Positions 42,864 to 51,561 of a stretch of DNA of 64,000 bases are shown here, one piece after another. A program made the translations under genes and the position numbers. Numbering within the stretch: position 1 is the first letter of the stretch; each line of letters opens with the position of its first letter. The notes under the pieces were generated by a model. The model worked only from the letters and a program-made list of their open reading frames with translations. It was not told the origin of the DNA and searched no databases. Source of the DNA: UMGS1766 sp963597355 (GTDB lineage: Bacteria > Bacillota > Clostridia > Oscillospirales > Oscillospiraceae); contig CAVBPR010000002.1 of assembly GCA_963597355.1 (NCBI GenBank), forward strand, positions 1-64,000, read 5' to 3'.

Positions 42864-44975
42864 ATGGATCCTTACATTGGAAAATATCTGGATGATCGAT
42901 ATGAAATTTTAGATGTGTTGGGTACCGGAGGAATGGCGGTTGTCTATCGTGCATACTGCCATCGTCTCAACCGTTATGTGGCGGTGAAGATTCTAAAAAG
43001 CGAACTGGCTGCGGATGAAGATTTGCGCCGTCGCTTTCATGATGAATCTCAATCGGTTGCCATGCTGTCGCACCCAAACATTGTTGCAGTATATGATGTC
43101 AGTCAGGTGGATGGCAGAGAATTTATCGTCATGGAACTGATTGACGGAATTACATTAAAACAGTATATGCGCAAACGCGGTGGCTGCCTTAATTGGCGCG
43201 AGGCGTTGCATTTTATCAGTCAGATTATGCAGGGTCTGAAGCATGCGCACAGTCGCGGAATTATTCATCGGGACATAAAGCCGCAGAATATTATGGTGCT
43301 TCGGGATGGCAGTGTAAAGGTAACTGACTTCGGTATTGCCCGCTCTACGACATCTCAGGCAACTGTAACCCAGGAGGCAATCGGCTCAGTTCACTATATT
43401 TCACCGGAGCAGGCGCGAGGCAGTCATATCGATGCCCGTTCTGACATCTACTCTGCCGGTGTTGTCCTGTATGAAATGTTGACCGGCCGCCTGCCTTTTG
43501 AGGGGGATAATCCGGTGGCAGTGGCCATTCAGCATATTAACTCCATTCCCGTGCCGCCTCGTGACATCAATCCGGATGTACCGCTGGGCATGGAGCAGAT
43601 CACAATGAAGGCAATGGCTGCCGTTCTGGATCGCCGCTATGCCAGCGCAGAGGCAATGCTGGAGGATCTGGATGCGTTTCGCAAAAATCCGGGAATTGAT
43701 TTCGGATATAATCTCCCCGGCGTAGTTGCTCCGGACGAGGATGAGCCGACAATGGTGCGCCACGGGGGCAGTTTTCTGGAAGAGGATTCGGATGCTGACG
43801 CCACAATCCGCACGCCAATCGCAGGCCAGAATGCCCGATTTGAACGGGATACGGAAGAGCCCAGAAGTCGTTCCAATCGTCGCTACGATGAACGGGATGA
43901 TAGCGATGATGACTATGATAGGGACAGCTATGATGAAAGGCGGCACAATAAGCGTTTCATTGCAGTTACAATTTCAATCATTGCTGCAATCTTACTGATT
44001 TTTGTGATCCTGTGGTTTGCGTTGTTCCGCAATCTGTTTGCCTCTTCCTCCGCATCTTCCGCAACTTATGTTGTTCCTAAATTAGTGGGTCAAACGGTGG
44101 AAGAAGCCCAGGCGGCAATTGATGCGGACGAAAAATTAAAAGGACACTTTACGATCACAGCCACAGAATATGCTACCAGCGAGGAATACGCAGTGGGAGT
44201 GATTATCAAGCAGTCGCCAGAGGAAAACGCGACCACAAAGCAGGAAACAACTGAAATCAAGGTAACATTGAGCAGCGGTCCAGCACCGAAAGATGCAACG
44301 GAGATCACTTTAGACGATTATACCGGTCAGGATTACCGGCTGGTTAAGAGTAAGCTGGAAGACCTTGGGTTTACAACGCGCTGCGAAAGCGAGTACAGCG
44401 ACAGCGTTGAGGACGGAAAAACCATCCGTACCGATCCTGCGGCAGGAAAAACAGCAGAGAAGGGCAGCCAGATTACAATTTACTACAGCAAGGGACCAGA
44501 AGAGAAGACACCTACGACTGCTACAATGGTAAACCTTCTGAATTTAACTGAGTCGGATGCCAGAAATGCGATTTCCAAGCTTGGACTGATTACCGGAGAA
44601 GTGACTACGGAATATAGCGATCAATATCCTAAGGGTCGTGTCTGCTATCAGAGTATTCCGGAAAATACCGAGGTCGAACTGAATTCAAAGGTAAATCTGA
44701 TTGTCAGTTTGGGGCCGGAGCCGACACCGGAGCCGACGCCGGAGGAGGAGACAGGGGCATACGTCTTTACCATTCCTCTGCCTTCGGATCGCACCGCTGA
44801 TGTTACTGTAGTGCTTAATGTAAACGGTAAAAAGATTGATTCCCAATCGATTCCGGCAAGTTATGCAGACAGTTCAATTCAGGTAGAGTACGAAGGAACT
44901 GTCAACTCCTATTCTGTTACGATTGACGGAACGGATGTGACCAATTCGGTCACAATGACCAAACAAAGCGGATGA
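42864..44975 (+). CDS. prkC: PASTA-domain Ser/Thr protein kinase
   Basis: 703-residue membrane kinase that senses peptidoglycan muropeptides and, in spore formers, germination signals. Kinase domain residues 12-275: Gly loop LGTGGMAVVY, K42, HRDIKPQN at 135-142, DFGIA at 155-159. Then a charged linker, a membrane helix at about 365-388, and three extracellular PASTA repeats (about 402-625; each with VPKLVGQTVEEA/LDDYTGQDYRLVKSKL-like phrases). A TPEPTPEPTPEE linker is followed by an extra C-terminal beta-rich domain of about 70 residues, not a PASTA repeat. Operon with prpC and rsgA matches Bacillus. Confidence 0.95.
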   Translation: MDPYIGKYLDDRYEILDVLGTGGMAVVYRAYCHRLNRYVAVKILKSELAADEDLRRRFHDESQSVAMLSHPNIVAVYDVSQVDGREFIVMELIDGITLKQYMRKRGGCLNWREALHFISQIMQGLKHAHSRGIIHRDIKPQNIMVLRDGSVKVTDFGIARSTTSQATVTQEAIGSVHYISPEQARGSHIDARSDIYSAGVVLYEMLTGRLPFEGDNPVAVAIQHINSIPVPPRDINPDVPLGMEQITMKAMAAVLDRRYASAEAMLEDLDAFRKNPGIDFGYNLPGVVAPDEDEPTMVRHGGSFLEEDSDADATIRTPIAGQNARFERDTEEPRSRSNRRYDERDDSDDDYDRDSYDERRHNKRFIAVTISIIAAILLIFVILWFALFRNLFASSSASSATYVVPKLVGQTVEEAQAAIDADEKLKGHFTITATEYATSEEYAVGVIIKQSPEENATTKQETTEIKVTLSSGPAPKDATEITLDDYTGQDYRLVKSKLEDLGFTTRCESEYSDSVEDGKTIRTDPAAGKTAEKGSQITIYYSKGPEEKTPTTATMVNLLNLTESDARNAISKLGLITGEVTTEYSDQYPKGRVCYQSIPENTEVELNSKVNLIVSLGPEPTPEPTPEEETGAYVFTIPLPSDRTADVTVVLNVNGKKIDSQSIPASYADSSIQVEYEGTVNSYSVTIDGTDVTNSVTMTKQSG

Positions 44976-45850
44976 CGGGTATTATTATGAAAGCCCTGAG
45001 CGGCTTCTATTACGTTGACTGCGCTGGTGAAATGATTACCTGCCGAGCAAGGGGAAAGTTTCGTCACAAGGGATTGAGCCCTCTGGTGGGGGATCAGGTG
45101 GAGATTACAGAATTGGGCGGGAAAACCGGAAGTGTAGATGCAATTTTAGAACGCAGAAATGCTTTTTTCCGCCCTGCTGTAGCCAATATGGATCAATTGG
45201 TCATGATTGCAGCGGGAGTAAATCCGATTACAGATCCATTCCTGATTGATCGGGTAGCGGCCATTGCAGAGCGGAAAAATTGTGAACCGATTATCTGCCT
45301 CAATAAATGCGATCTTGACCCATGTGATGCGCTATATGAAATTTATTGCAACGCTGGATTTACCACCATTCGAGTCAGCGCAGCTACCGGTGAAGGCATT
45401 TCGAAATTACGGGAAGCAATTGCAGGAAAAACTGTGGTTTTTACCGGAAATTCCGGAGTGGGGAAGTCCAGCATCTTAAATGCCCTAGACGACAGACTGT
45501 CAATTCAAACCGGCGAAGTCAGCGAAAAGCTGGGGCGTGGGCGTCACACAACCCGTCATGTGGAGCTGTTCCGACTGCCCAATGGTGCAATCGTTGCGGA
45601 CACGCCTGGATTTGCCAGTTTTGATACCGAGGTTCCGGAACTTTTGAACAAAGAGGAACTTGCCTTGGCATTTCGCGAATTTCAGCCATACTTGGGTGAG
45701 TGCCGTTTTGTGGGCTGCTCTCATACAAAAGAAAAGGGCTGCGCAGTTTTGCAGGCATTAAAAGACGGTAAGATTTCAGAGAGTCGGCACAAAAGCTATC
45801 TTCGCCTCTATGAAGCGGCGAAACAGTATAAGCAATGGGAGCACGTATGA
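44972..45850 (+). CDS. rsgA: Ribosome small-subunit GTPase RsgA
   Basis: 292-residue circularly permuted GTPase for 30S maturation. N-terminal OB-fold (GFYYVDCAGEMITCRARGKFRHKG-like segment), then the permuted GTPase order G4 NKCD near 112, G1 GNSGVGKSS near 162, G3 DTPGF near 211, and a C-terminal zinc knuckle with C-x4-C-x-H-x5-C (CRFVGCSHTKEKGC). ATG at 44972 overlaps the prkC stop; an ATG at 44987 is also possible. Conserved downstream of prkC in Firmicutes. Confidence 0.94.
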   Translation: MTGIIMKALSGFYYVDCAGEMITCRARGKFRHKGLSPLVGDQVEITELGGKTGSVDAILERRNAFFRPAVANMDQLVMIAAGVNPITDPFLIDRVAAIAERKNCEPIICLNKCDLDPCDALYEIYCNAGFTTIRVSAATGEGISKLREAIAGKTVVFTGNSGVGKSSILNALDDRLSIQTGEVSEKLGRGRHTTRHVELFRLPNGAIVADTPGFASFDTEVPELLNKEELALAFREFQPYLGECRFVGCSHTKEKGCAVLQALKDGKISESRHKSYLRLYEAAKQYKQWEHV

Positions 45851-46470
45851 GTCGAGCGGTAATTTTTGGTTCTGCACCGGTGTCTGACTGGTCATTTCTG
45901 CAGAAATATCTTCGGGCAGATGACTTTATCATTGCTGCAGATGGCGGCCGCAATGCGGCGGAGTCGCTTGGTTTAACCGTAAAATGGTATGTCGGTGATG
46001 ATGACTCCGGCGGAAGGGCAGGAGAGTGCCCCAGTGACATTTTGCCGTCAGAAAAGGATGTTACCGACCTCGACATGGCGGTTTCGCGGGGGCTGTTGCT
46101 CGGTATGCGTGATTTCATCTTCTGCGGCTGTACCGGAGGACGGGAGGATCATCATCTGTCTGCATTGGGGCAGTTGGAGCGCATTGCTCGCAGTGGCGGT
46201 TCTGGAATGATTGTGGATTCCAGAAATGAAATTCGTCTGCTCACTCCGGGAGAAATTATTGTACCGCATCAACCAGCGTATTATTACTTTGGCATTGTTC
46301 CACTGGACTCCGTTCTTGGCGGCGTTACCATTCGCGGAGCCAAATATGAAGTGGAAAATACAGACCTCTACCGATGGACATCCCTTGGGATCAGCAATGA
46401 ATTGTTGCCGGGTTGTACCTGTAAAATTTGCGTTACTTCAGGTGTGGGGCTACTGATTCGCAGCAATTGA
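45847..46470 (+). CDS. thiN: Thiamine pyrophosphokinase
   Basis: 207-residue enzyme that makes thiamine diphosphate from thiamine and ATP. The family motifs IAADGGRNAAESLG near residue 34 and DLDMAVS plus GCTGGREDHHLSALGQL near 76-112 are present. ATG at 45847 sits in an ATGA overlap with rsgA and 5 nt after GGGAG; the open frame has another ATG at 45835. rsgA-thiN is a common Clostridia pair (often with rpe between them, absent here). Confidence 0.91.
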   Translation: MSRAVIFGSAPVSDWSFLQKYLRADDFIIAADGGRNAAESLGLTVKWYVGDDDSGGRAGECPSDILPSEKDVTDLDMAVSRGLLLGMRDFIFCGCTGGREDHHLSALGQLERIARSGGSGMIVDSRNEIRLLTPGEIIVPHQPAYYYFGIVPLDSVLGGVTIRGAKYEVENTDLYRWTSLGISNELLPGCTCKICVTSGVGLLIRSN

Positions 46471-46476
46471 ATGCAG

Positions 46477-46515
46477 AAAATTCCTGTGTCAGGTAACTGA
46501 TACAGGAATTTTTTT
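46477..46515 (+). terminator. Terminator after the prpC-thiN operon
   Basis: AAAATTCCTGT plus an inner segment (46477-46492) pairs with its complement at 46497-46512 around a GTAA loop, then a T run to 46515. It ends ten bases before the convergent Crp/Fnr stop and may serve both strands. Confidence 0.92.
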
Positions 46516-46524
46516 CTTCTTTCG

Positions 46525-47172
46525 TTAAGTTGTTGCAGGAATTAACGCTTGTAGTTTTTCTCGATTGAGGATACGAATGGTTCCGTATCCGGTGATTAAA
46601 AGTTTGTCTTGCTGAAACTTTTTTAGAACCCGGCAGACCGTTACCCGATTTGCACTTACAGCAGATGCAAGTTCATCCTGGGTTGCATGAATTAAGCCGT
46701 CTTCCGGTGCGTAGGAGAGCAACAGCCGGGCGAGGCGCTGATCAACCTGCAAAAATGCCATGTCGTCCACATGGGCAGAAAGTAGGCGTACGGTTCTGGC
46801 CAGATATTTTAAAAGCGACAGCGCAAGATTCGGATTTTGCGCTAATTTGTCCGACAGCATGGTCCGATTGATGCGCACGATCTCACATTCCGACAAGGTA
46901 ACGGCGGAGGAAACCCGAGGTAATTCATCAAAAAATGCAGCCTCACCAAACACGTTGCCGCTATGATGGATGGTTAGCACCTTTTCACTGCCGTCTTCGG
47001 AGGAAATGAAGGTTTTTACGCGTCCGGATTTTAAATAATAGAAACACTCCGCCTTGCTTTGCTGAAAATAGATCATCTGTCCCTGATTGTAGTGTACAGA
47101 ATCATAGGACGTTGCAAAGTCACCCCAGACATTTTGCGGAAGATCAAACTCTTTCTTATCGAAATATTCCAC
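46525..47172 (-). CDS. Crp/Fnr family transcriptional regulator
   Basis: 215 residues: cAMP-like beta-roll sensor domain (VHYNQGQMIYFQQ, GRVKTF, GSEKVLTIHHSGNVFGEAAFF) and a C-terminal winged helix-turn-helix (ATQDELASAVSANRVTVCRVL). No N-terminal Cys cluster or heme motif is seen, so the sensed signal is unknown. The open frame runs back to an ATG at 47253, but that start lies upstream of the promoter at 47195-47223; GTG at 47172 is 4 nt behind AGGTGA and gives the family's length. It is divergent from leuC and shares a palindrome in the gap. Confidence 0.82.
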   Translation of the reverse strand: MEYFDKKEFDLPQNVWGDFATSYDSVHYNQGQMIYFQQSKAECFYYLKSGRVKTFISSEDGSEKVLTIHHSGNVFGEAAFFDELPRVSSAVTLSECEIVRINRTMLSDKLAQNPNLALSLLKYLARTVRLLSAHVDDMAFLQVDQRLARLLLSYAPEDGLIHATQDELASAVSANRVTVCRVLKKFQQDKLLITGYGTIRILNREKLQALIPATT

Positions 47173-47194
47173 GAAATCACCTGCTTTTTCTAAT

Positions 47195-47223
47195 ATTGTA
47201 ACATATGCTACATTCTTTTTCCA
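47195..47223 (-). promoter_or_regulatory. Promoter of the Crp/Fnr gene
   Basis: On the minus strand, TGGAAA (47218-47223) and TACAAT (47195-47200) with 17-bp spacing and an extended TG before the -10. Confidence 0.6.
47197..47212. promoter_or_regulatory. 16-bp palindrome, candidate Crp/Fnr operator
   Basis: TGTAACATATGCTACA reads as its own reverse complement with one mismatched pair (TGTARCATATGYTACA). The length and spacing fit Crp/Fnr sites. It covers the -10 box of the regulator's own promoter, which suggests self-repression, and lies 63 bp before leuC. Confidence 0.55.
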
Positions 47224-47274
47224 GTAATCTTGCAATAATAAGGTATAAAACATGAATTGAGGAGGAATTCAATC

Positions 47275-48534
47275 ATGGGTATGACAATGACGCAGAAAAT
47301 TTTAGCTGCCCATGCCGGGCTGGACTCCGTTTCTGTGGGTCAGCTCATCGAGGCGAAGCTGGACTTCGTCCACGGCAATGACGTGACCACTCCTGTGGCC
47401 ATTGGCGTTCTGGAGAAGAACGGAATTACACAGATTTTTGACAAGGATAAGATCGGCATCATTCTCGACCACTACACTCCCTGCAAGGACATCAAGGCCG
47501 CCGAGCTATGTAAGACCGCTCGGGACTTTGCCCACAAGCACAACATCACTCACTTCTATGATGTGGGCGTTGTTGGCGTGGAGCATGCCTTTATCCCGGA
47601 GAAGGGGCTGGTCATTCCCGGTGACCTGACCATCGGTGCGGACTCCCACACCTGCACTTATGGCGCACTGGGTGCGTTCTCGACTGGCGTTGGCTCCACC
47701 GACATGGCCGCCGGCATGGCCACTGGTCTGAACTGGTTTAAGGTGCCCCCGGCAATCAAGGTAAATATCCACGGTAAGTTCAAGAAGTATGTCTCCGGCA
47801 AGGATGTCATGCTCCACCTGATCGGTGAGATCGGTGTAGATGGTGCCCTGTACAAGAGCCTTGAGTTCGCAGGGGAGGGATTAAAAGAGCTGACCATGGA
47901 CGACCGCTTCACCATCGCAAACATGGCCATCGAGGCAGGCGCGAAGAACGGTATCTTCCCGGTGGATGAGTTGACGCTGGATTACATCAAGGGCCGCACC
48001 GACCGTGAACCGGTCATCTACGAGGCTGATCCTGATGCGGAGTATGAGCGGGTGGTGGATATCGACCTGAGCGAGTTGGATTCCACCGTCGCCATGCCTT
48101 ATCTGCCCAGCAATGCGAAGCTGGTCAAAGACGTGAAGGGACTGGCGATCGATCAGGTGGTCATCGGTTCCTGCACCAACGGCCGCATCAGCGACATGCG
48201 CGCCGCGGCAGAGATCCTCAAGGGACGCAAGGTCGCCAAGGACATCCGCTGCATCGTCCTGCCTGCCACTCAGGACATCATCAAGCAGATGATCGATGAG
48301 GGGATCTATCAGGATATGCTGGCCGCCGGCTGTGCCATTTCCACTCCCACCTGCGGCCCCTGCCTCGGCGGACATATGGGCTGTATGTGTGAAGGGGAGA
48401 CCTGCGTCTCCACCACCAACCGTAACTTTGTTGGCCGTATGGGTCATGTGGAGTCCAAGGTCATTCTGGCCAGCCCCGCTGTGGCGGCGGCTTCCGCTGT
48501 GGCCGGCTGCCTGGCTGACCCGGCTGACCTTTGA
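47275..48534 (+). CDS. leuC: 3-isopropylmalate dehydratase large subunit
   Basis: 419-residue aconitase-family subunit isomerising isopropylmalate in leucine synthesis. [4Fe-4S] ligands in IGSCTNGR near residue 300 and TPTCGPCLGGHMG near 358-370. GAGGAGG precedes ATG at 47275; the earlier ATG at 47257 has no site. Its base composition is much more G+C-rich than the genes on either side, as with leuD and leuB. The homoaconitase and citraconate branches of the family cannot be excluded without phylogeny, but the leuD-leuB neighbours favour leucine. Confidence 0.93.
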   Translation: MGMTMTQKILAAHAGLDSVSVGQLIEAKLDFVHGNDVTTPVAIGVLEKNGITQIFDKDKIGIILDHYTPCKDIKAAELCKTARDFAHKHNITHFYDVGVVGVEHAFIPEKGLVIPGDLTIGADSHTCTYGALGAFSTGVGSTDMAAGMATGLNWFKVPPAIKVNIHGKFKKYVSGKDVMLHLIGEIGVDGALYKSLEFAGEGLKELTMDDRFTIANMAIEAGAKNGIFPVDELTLDYIKGRTDREPVIYEADPDAEYERVVDIDLSELDSTVAMPYLPSNAKLVKDVKGLAIDQVVIGSCTNGRISDMRAAAEILKGRKVAKDIRCIVLPATQDIIKQMIDEGIYQDMLAAGCAISTPTCGPCLGGHMGCMCEGETCVSTTNRNFVGRMGHVESKVILASPAVAAASAVAGCLADPADL

Positions 48535-48553
48535 GATGGGAGGAAACTGAACT

Positions 48554-49042
48554 ATGTCTAAGATCTATGTTTACGGCGACAACGTGGACACCGACGTCAT
48601 CATTGCCGCCCGTTACCTGAACGACCCCGATGAGCGCAATCTGGCTGCCCACTGCATGGAGGACATTGACCCGAACTTCTCCTCCACTGTCGAGCCCGGC
48701 GACATCATCGTCGGCGGCGCGAACTTCGGCTGTGGCTCTTCCCGTGAGCATGCGCCCCTCGCCATCAAGGCCAGCGGCGTAAAGTGCGTCATTGCCGCCT
48801 CCTTCGCCCGTATCTTCTACCGCAACGCCATCAACATCGGCTTCCCGATTATGGAGAGTCCTGAGGCCGCGGCGGAGATCAAGCCCGGTGACAGCGTCAG
48901 CGTGAACTTCCAGACTGGTGAGATCGTGGACGAGACCACCGGAAAGACCTTCCAGGCCGCACCCTTCCCGGAGTTCATCAACGGCATTATCGAAAACGGC
49001 GGTCTGATGAATTCTCTGAAGGCGAGAGGTTTGGCAAAATAA
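48554..49042 (+). CDS. leuD: 3-isopropylmalate dehydratase small subunit
   Basis: 162 residues, the swivelling domain that completes the dehydratase active site. It begins KIYVYGDNVDTDVIIAARYL and contains the GGANFGCGSSREHAP substrate-binding loop near 54. It has the short LeuD length of Clostridia and archaea. AGGAGGAA precedes ATG, 20 nt after leuC. A 60-base line here (48601-48660) has 37 G+C. Confidence 0.95.
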   Translation: MSKIYVYGDNVDTDVIIAARYLNDPDERNLAAHCMEDIDPNFSSTVEPGDIIVGGANFGCGSSREHAPLAIKASGVKCVIAASFARIFYRNAINIGFPIMESPEAAAEIKPGDSVSVNFQTGEIVDETTGKTFQAAPFPEFINGIIENGGLMNSLKARGLAK

Positions 49043-49062
49043 AAGAAAGGAACGTGGAGAAG

Positions 49063-50136
49063 ATGGAATTCAAAATTGCTCTGATCCGCGGTGACGGCAT
49101 TGGCCCTGAAGTGGTCAACGGTGCTGTCACTGTCATTGATAAGGTGGCCGAGAAGTTCGGCCACACGATTACTTATGTAGATGTGGACATGGGCGGCAAC
49201 GCCACCGACAAGTACGGCGTGAGCTATCCCGCTGGAACGGCTGAAAAGTGCAAGGCCTGCGACGCTGTCCTGCTGGGCGCGGTAGGTGGCCCGAAGTGGG
49301 GGCCGGACAAGCCCGCCGAGCAGCGGCCGGAGACCGCCTTGCTGGCGATCCGCAAGGATCTGGGCCTGTTTGCCAACCTGCGCCACGCCACTCTGCGCCC
49401 CGCACTGATCGAAGCCTGCCCCCTGAAGGACGAGATTGCCCAGAAGGGTATCGACATCATGATGGTGCGTGAACTGATCGGCGGCGTGTACTTCGGCAAG
49501 CGCGATCGCTATGACACCCCTGACCGGGGCGTGGAGTGCACCGACCTCATGGCCTACTCCGAGATGGAGATCGAGCGCGTCGGTCGTCAGGCCTTTGAGC
49601 TGGCCATGAAGCGCCGCAAGAAGGTGACCAGCGTGGACAAGGCCAACGTACTGGAGACCTCCCGCCTGTGGCGCAGCGTGATGCATCGTCTGGCGGCGGA
49701 GTATCCTGAGGTAGAGTATGAGGATTATCTGGTAGACAACACCGCCATGCAGCTGGTGCGGGATCCGTCCCAGTTCGACGTAGTGGTCACCGAGAATATG
49801 TTCGGCGACATCCTCTCGGATGAGGCTTCCATGATCACGGGTTCTCTGGGTATGCTGCCTTCTGCTTCTATTGGCGCTCAGGCGCCCGGCCTTTACGAGC
49901 CCATTCACGGAAGCGCTCCTGACATCGCCGGTCAGGACAAGGCAAATCCCATTGCTACCATCCTCTCGGTTGCAATGATGTTCAAGTATTCTTTCAATCT
50001 GCCGGAGGAGGCAGCTGCCATCGAGCAGGCGGTAGATGCGGTTCTCGCCGAGGGCTGGCACACTCCCGACATCATGGGCAAGGGCGATGCGATCGGTACA
50101 AAACGCATGAGCGCCTTGATTTGTGAGCACATCTAA
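49063..50136 (+). CDS. leuB: 3-isopropylmalate dehydrogenase
   Basis: 357-residue NAD-dependent oxidative decarboxylase, third step of leucine synthesis. EFKIALIRGDGIGPEV at the N-terminus, LFANLRHATLRP near 103 (substrate Arg), TENMFGDILSDEASMITGSLG near 243 (metal Asp), and HGSAPDIAGQDKANPIA near 282 (NAD site). ATG at 49063 matches the family start; GTG at 49054 lies right after AAAGG and is possible. Last gene of leuCDB; no leuA or ilv gene is adjacent, so the rest of the pathway must be elsewhere. Confidence 0.95.
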   Translation: MEFKIALIRGDGIGPEVVNGAVTVIDKVAEKFGHTITYVDVDMGGNATDKYGVSYPAGTAEKCKACDAVLLGAVGGPKWGPDKPAEQRPETALLAIRKDLGLFANLRHATLRPALIEACPLKDEIAQKGIDIMMVRELIGGVYFGKRDRYDTPDRGVECTDLMAYSEMEIERVGRQAFELAMKRRKKVTSVDKANVLETSRLWRSVMHRLAAEYPEVEYEDYLVDNTAMQLVRDPSQFDVVVTENMFGDILSDEASMITGSLGMLPSASIGAQAPGLYEPIHGSAPDIAGQDKANPIATILSVAMMFKYSFNLPEEAAAIEQAVDAVLAEGWHTPDIMGKGDAIGTKRMSALICEHI

Positions 50137-50168
50137 AATGATTTGAACGGGCGTTGCCTGAATCATGC

Positions 50169-50206
50169 AAAACAGGATTGCATAGGAAATATGCAATCCT
50201 GTTTTT
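50169..50206 (+). terminator. Terminator of leuCDB
   Basis: AACAGGATTGCATA (50171-50184) pairs perfectly with TATGCAATCCTGTT (50190-50203) around GGAAA, with flanking A and T runs to 50206. Confidence 0.92.
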
Positions 50207-50226
50207 GCAATTTGTATGTTTTGCTG

Positions 50227-50255
50227 TTGCATTTTTGGACAAGTAACGCTATAAT
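50227..50255 (+). promoter_or_regulatory. Promoter of the aminotransferase gene
   Basis: TTGCAT at 50227-50232 and perfect TATAAT at 50250-50255 with 17-bp spacing. Confidence 0.75.
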
Positions 50256-50291
50256 TGGTCTCAGTTTGAGATTACTTGGAGGATGACTTCT

Positions 50292-51482
50292 ATGAAACCT
50301 ATTTCCAGTATTGCCCGCGGCATTTCCCCCTCTGCAACGATGGCGATTGATTCCATGGCAAAACAGATGAAAGCCAGCGGTATTGACGTGATTTCTTTCG
50401 GCGCCGGTGAACCTGATTTCAACACCCCTGATCATATCAAGGCAGCCGGTATTCAGGCAATTGAAAACAACCAGACGAGATACACTCCTTCCACCGGTGT
50501 TCTGCCCCTGCGGGAGGCAATCTGCGATCGTATTCTGAAAGATACCGGAGTTCATTATGCTCCCGGTCAGATTTGCGTGACGAGTGGTGCAAAGCATAAT
50601 GTTTATATTGCTTTGCAGGCGATCATCAATGCCGGCGAAGAAGTTATTCTTCCTGCACCTTATTGGGTAACCTATGCTGAGGCCATTCGTATGGCCGGCG
50701 GTGTGCCAATCATTGTTGAGACCACAGAGGAAACCGGATTTAAGCTAACTCCGGATATGCTTTCTGATGCTATTACGCCCCGTAGCAAGGCAGTTATTCT
50801 GACCAACCCCTCCAATCCCACCGGCATGGTATATAGCCGTGAAGAACTGCAAGCATTGGCTAATGTTATTCAGCGCCATGATCTCTATGTTATCAGTGAT
50901 GAGATTTACTATATGCTCTGCTACGAGAAGCCTTTCGTCAGCATTGCCGCATTGAGTGAAGACCTGCAGGAGCGCACCATCATGATCAACGGTGTCTCCA
51001 AGAGCTATGCTATGACTGGTTGGCGTATTGGTTATGCTGCCGCGAATTCGGAGATTTCCAAAGCGATGAGCAACTACCTGAGCCATTCCACCGGCTCACC
51101 CTGCAGCATTTCTCAGCAGGCTGCTTTGGCGGCTTTTGCAGAAAGCCAGGATCCAAGCTACGAGATGAAAAAGGCTTTTGATGAGCGCCGGAAATATTTC
51201 TATGAGCGCGTGAAGAATATCCCTGGCGTCAGCTGCCTGCTGCCTGAGGGTGCGTTCTATATCTTCATGAATATTAAGGAACTGATCGGCAAGACCATCA
51301 AGGGCGTTAAAATCAATAACTCCAACGACTTTGCTTCCGCATTGCTGGAGAAAGGCCTCGTTGCGGTTGTACCGGGAAGCGCCTTTGGAGCGGAAGGATA
51401 TGTCCGCTGGTCCTACGCCACCTCCATGGAGAATATCAAGGAAGGTTTGGATCGGTTGGAGCGTTTCCTTGCTGAGGATTGA
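50292..51482 (+). CDS. Class I aminotransferase, aspartate aminotransferase type
   Basis: 396-residue PLP enzyme, fold-type I. The PLP lysine is in NGVSKSYAMTGWRIGYA near residue 236, the substrate Arg near 372, and TNPSNPTG near 168. It is probably an aspartate aminotransferase of the Bacillus AspB kind, but substrate range cannot be read from sequence. ATG at 50292 is 9 nt after GGAGG; ATG at 50283 overlaps the site. Codon use is ordinary and G+C returns to the local average (28 of 60 bases in 50701-50760). Confidence 0.9.
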   Translation: MKPISSIARGISPSATMAIDSMAKQMKASGIDVISFGAGEPDFNTPDHIKAAGIQAIENNQTRYTPSTGVLPLREAICDRILKDTGVHYAPGQICVTSGAKHNVYIALQAIINAGEEVILPAPYWVTYAEAIRMAGGVPIIVETTEETGFKLTPDMLSDAITPRSKAVILTNPSNPTGMVYSREELQALANVIQRHDLYVISDEIYYMLCYEKPFVSIAALSEDLQERTIMINGVSKSYAMTGWRIGYAAANSEISKAMSNYLSHSTGSPCSISQQAALAAFAESQDPSYEMKKAFDERRKYFYERVKNIPGVSCLLPEGAFYIFMNIKELIGKTIKGVKINNSNDFASALLEKGLVAVVPGSAFGAEGYVRWSYATSMENIKEGLDRLERFLAED

Positions 51483-51501
51483 TAAAATTTTAAATCAACA
51501 G

Positions 51502-51533
51502 CGCCTCTGTATCTGCGGATACAGAGGCGTTTT
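51502..51533 (+). terminator. Terminator after the aminotransferase
   Basis: CGCCTCTGTATC (51502-51513) pairs with GATACAGAGGCG (51518-51529) around TGCG, followed by TTTT. Confidence 0.88.
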
Positions 51534-51561
51534 ATCCGAGTTCAAAAAGAAGGCGACAGTG

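Noticed and set aside
51331..51561. Upstream extension of the first MATE gene
   Set aside because: It reads through the end of the aminotransferase gene and its terminator; the protein part is not like MATE proteins.
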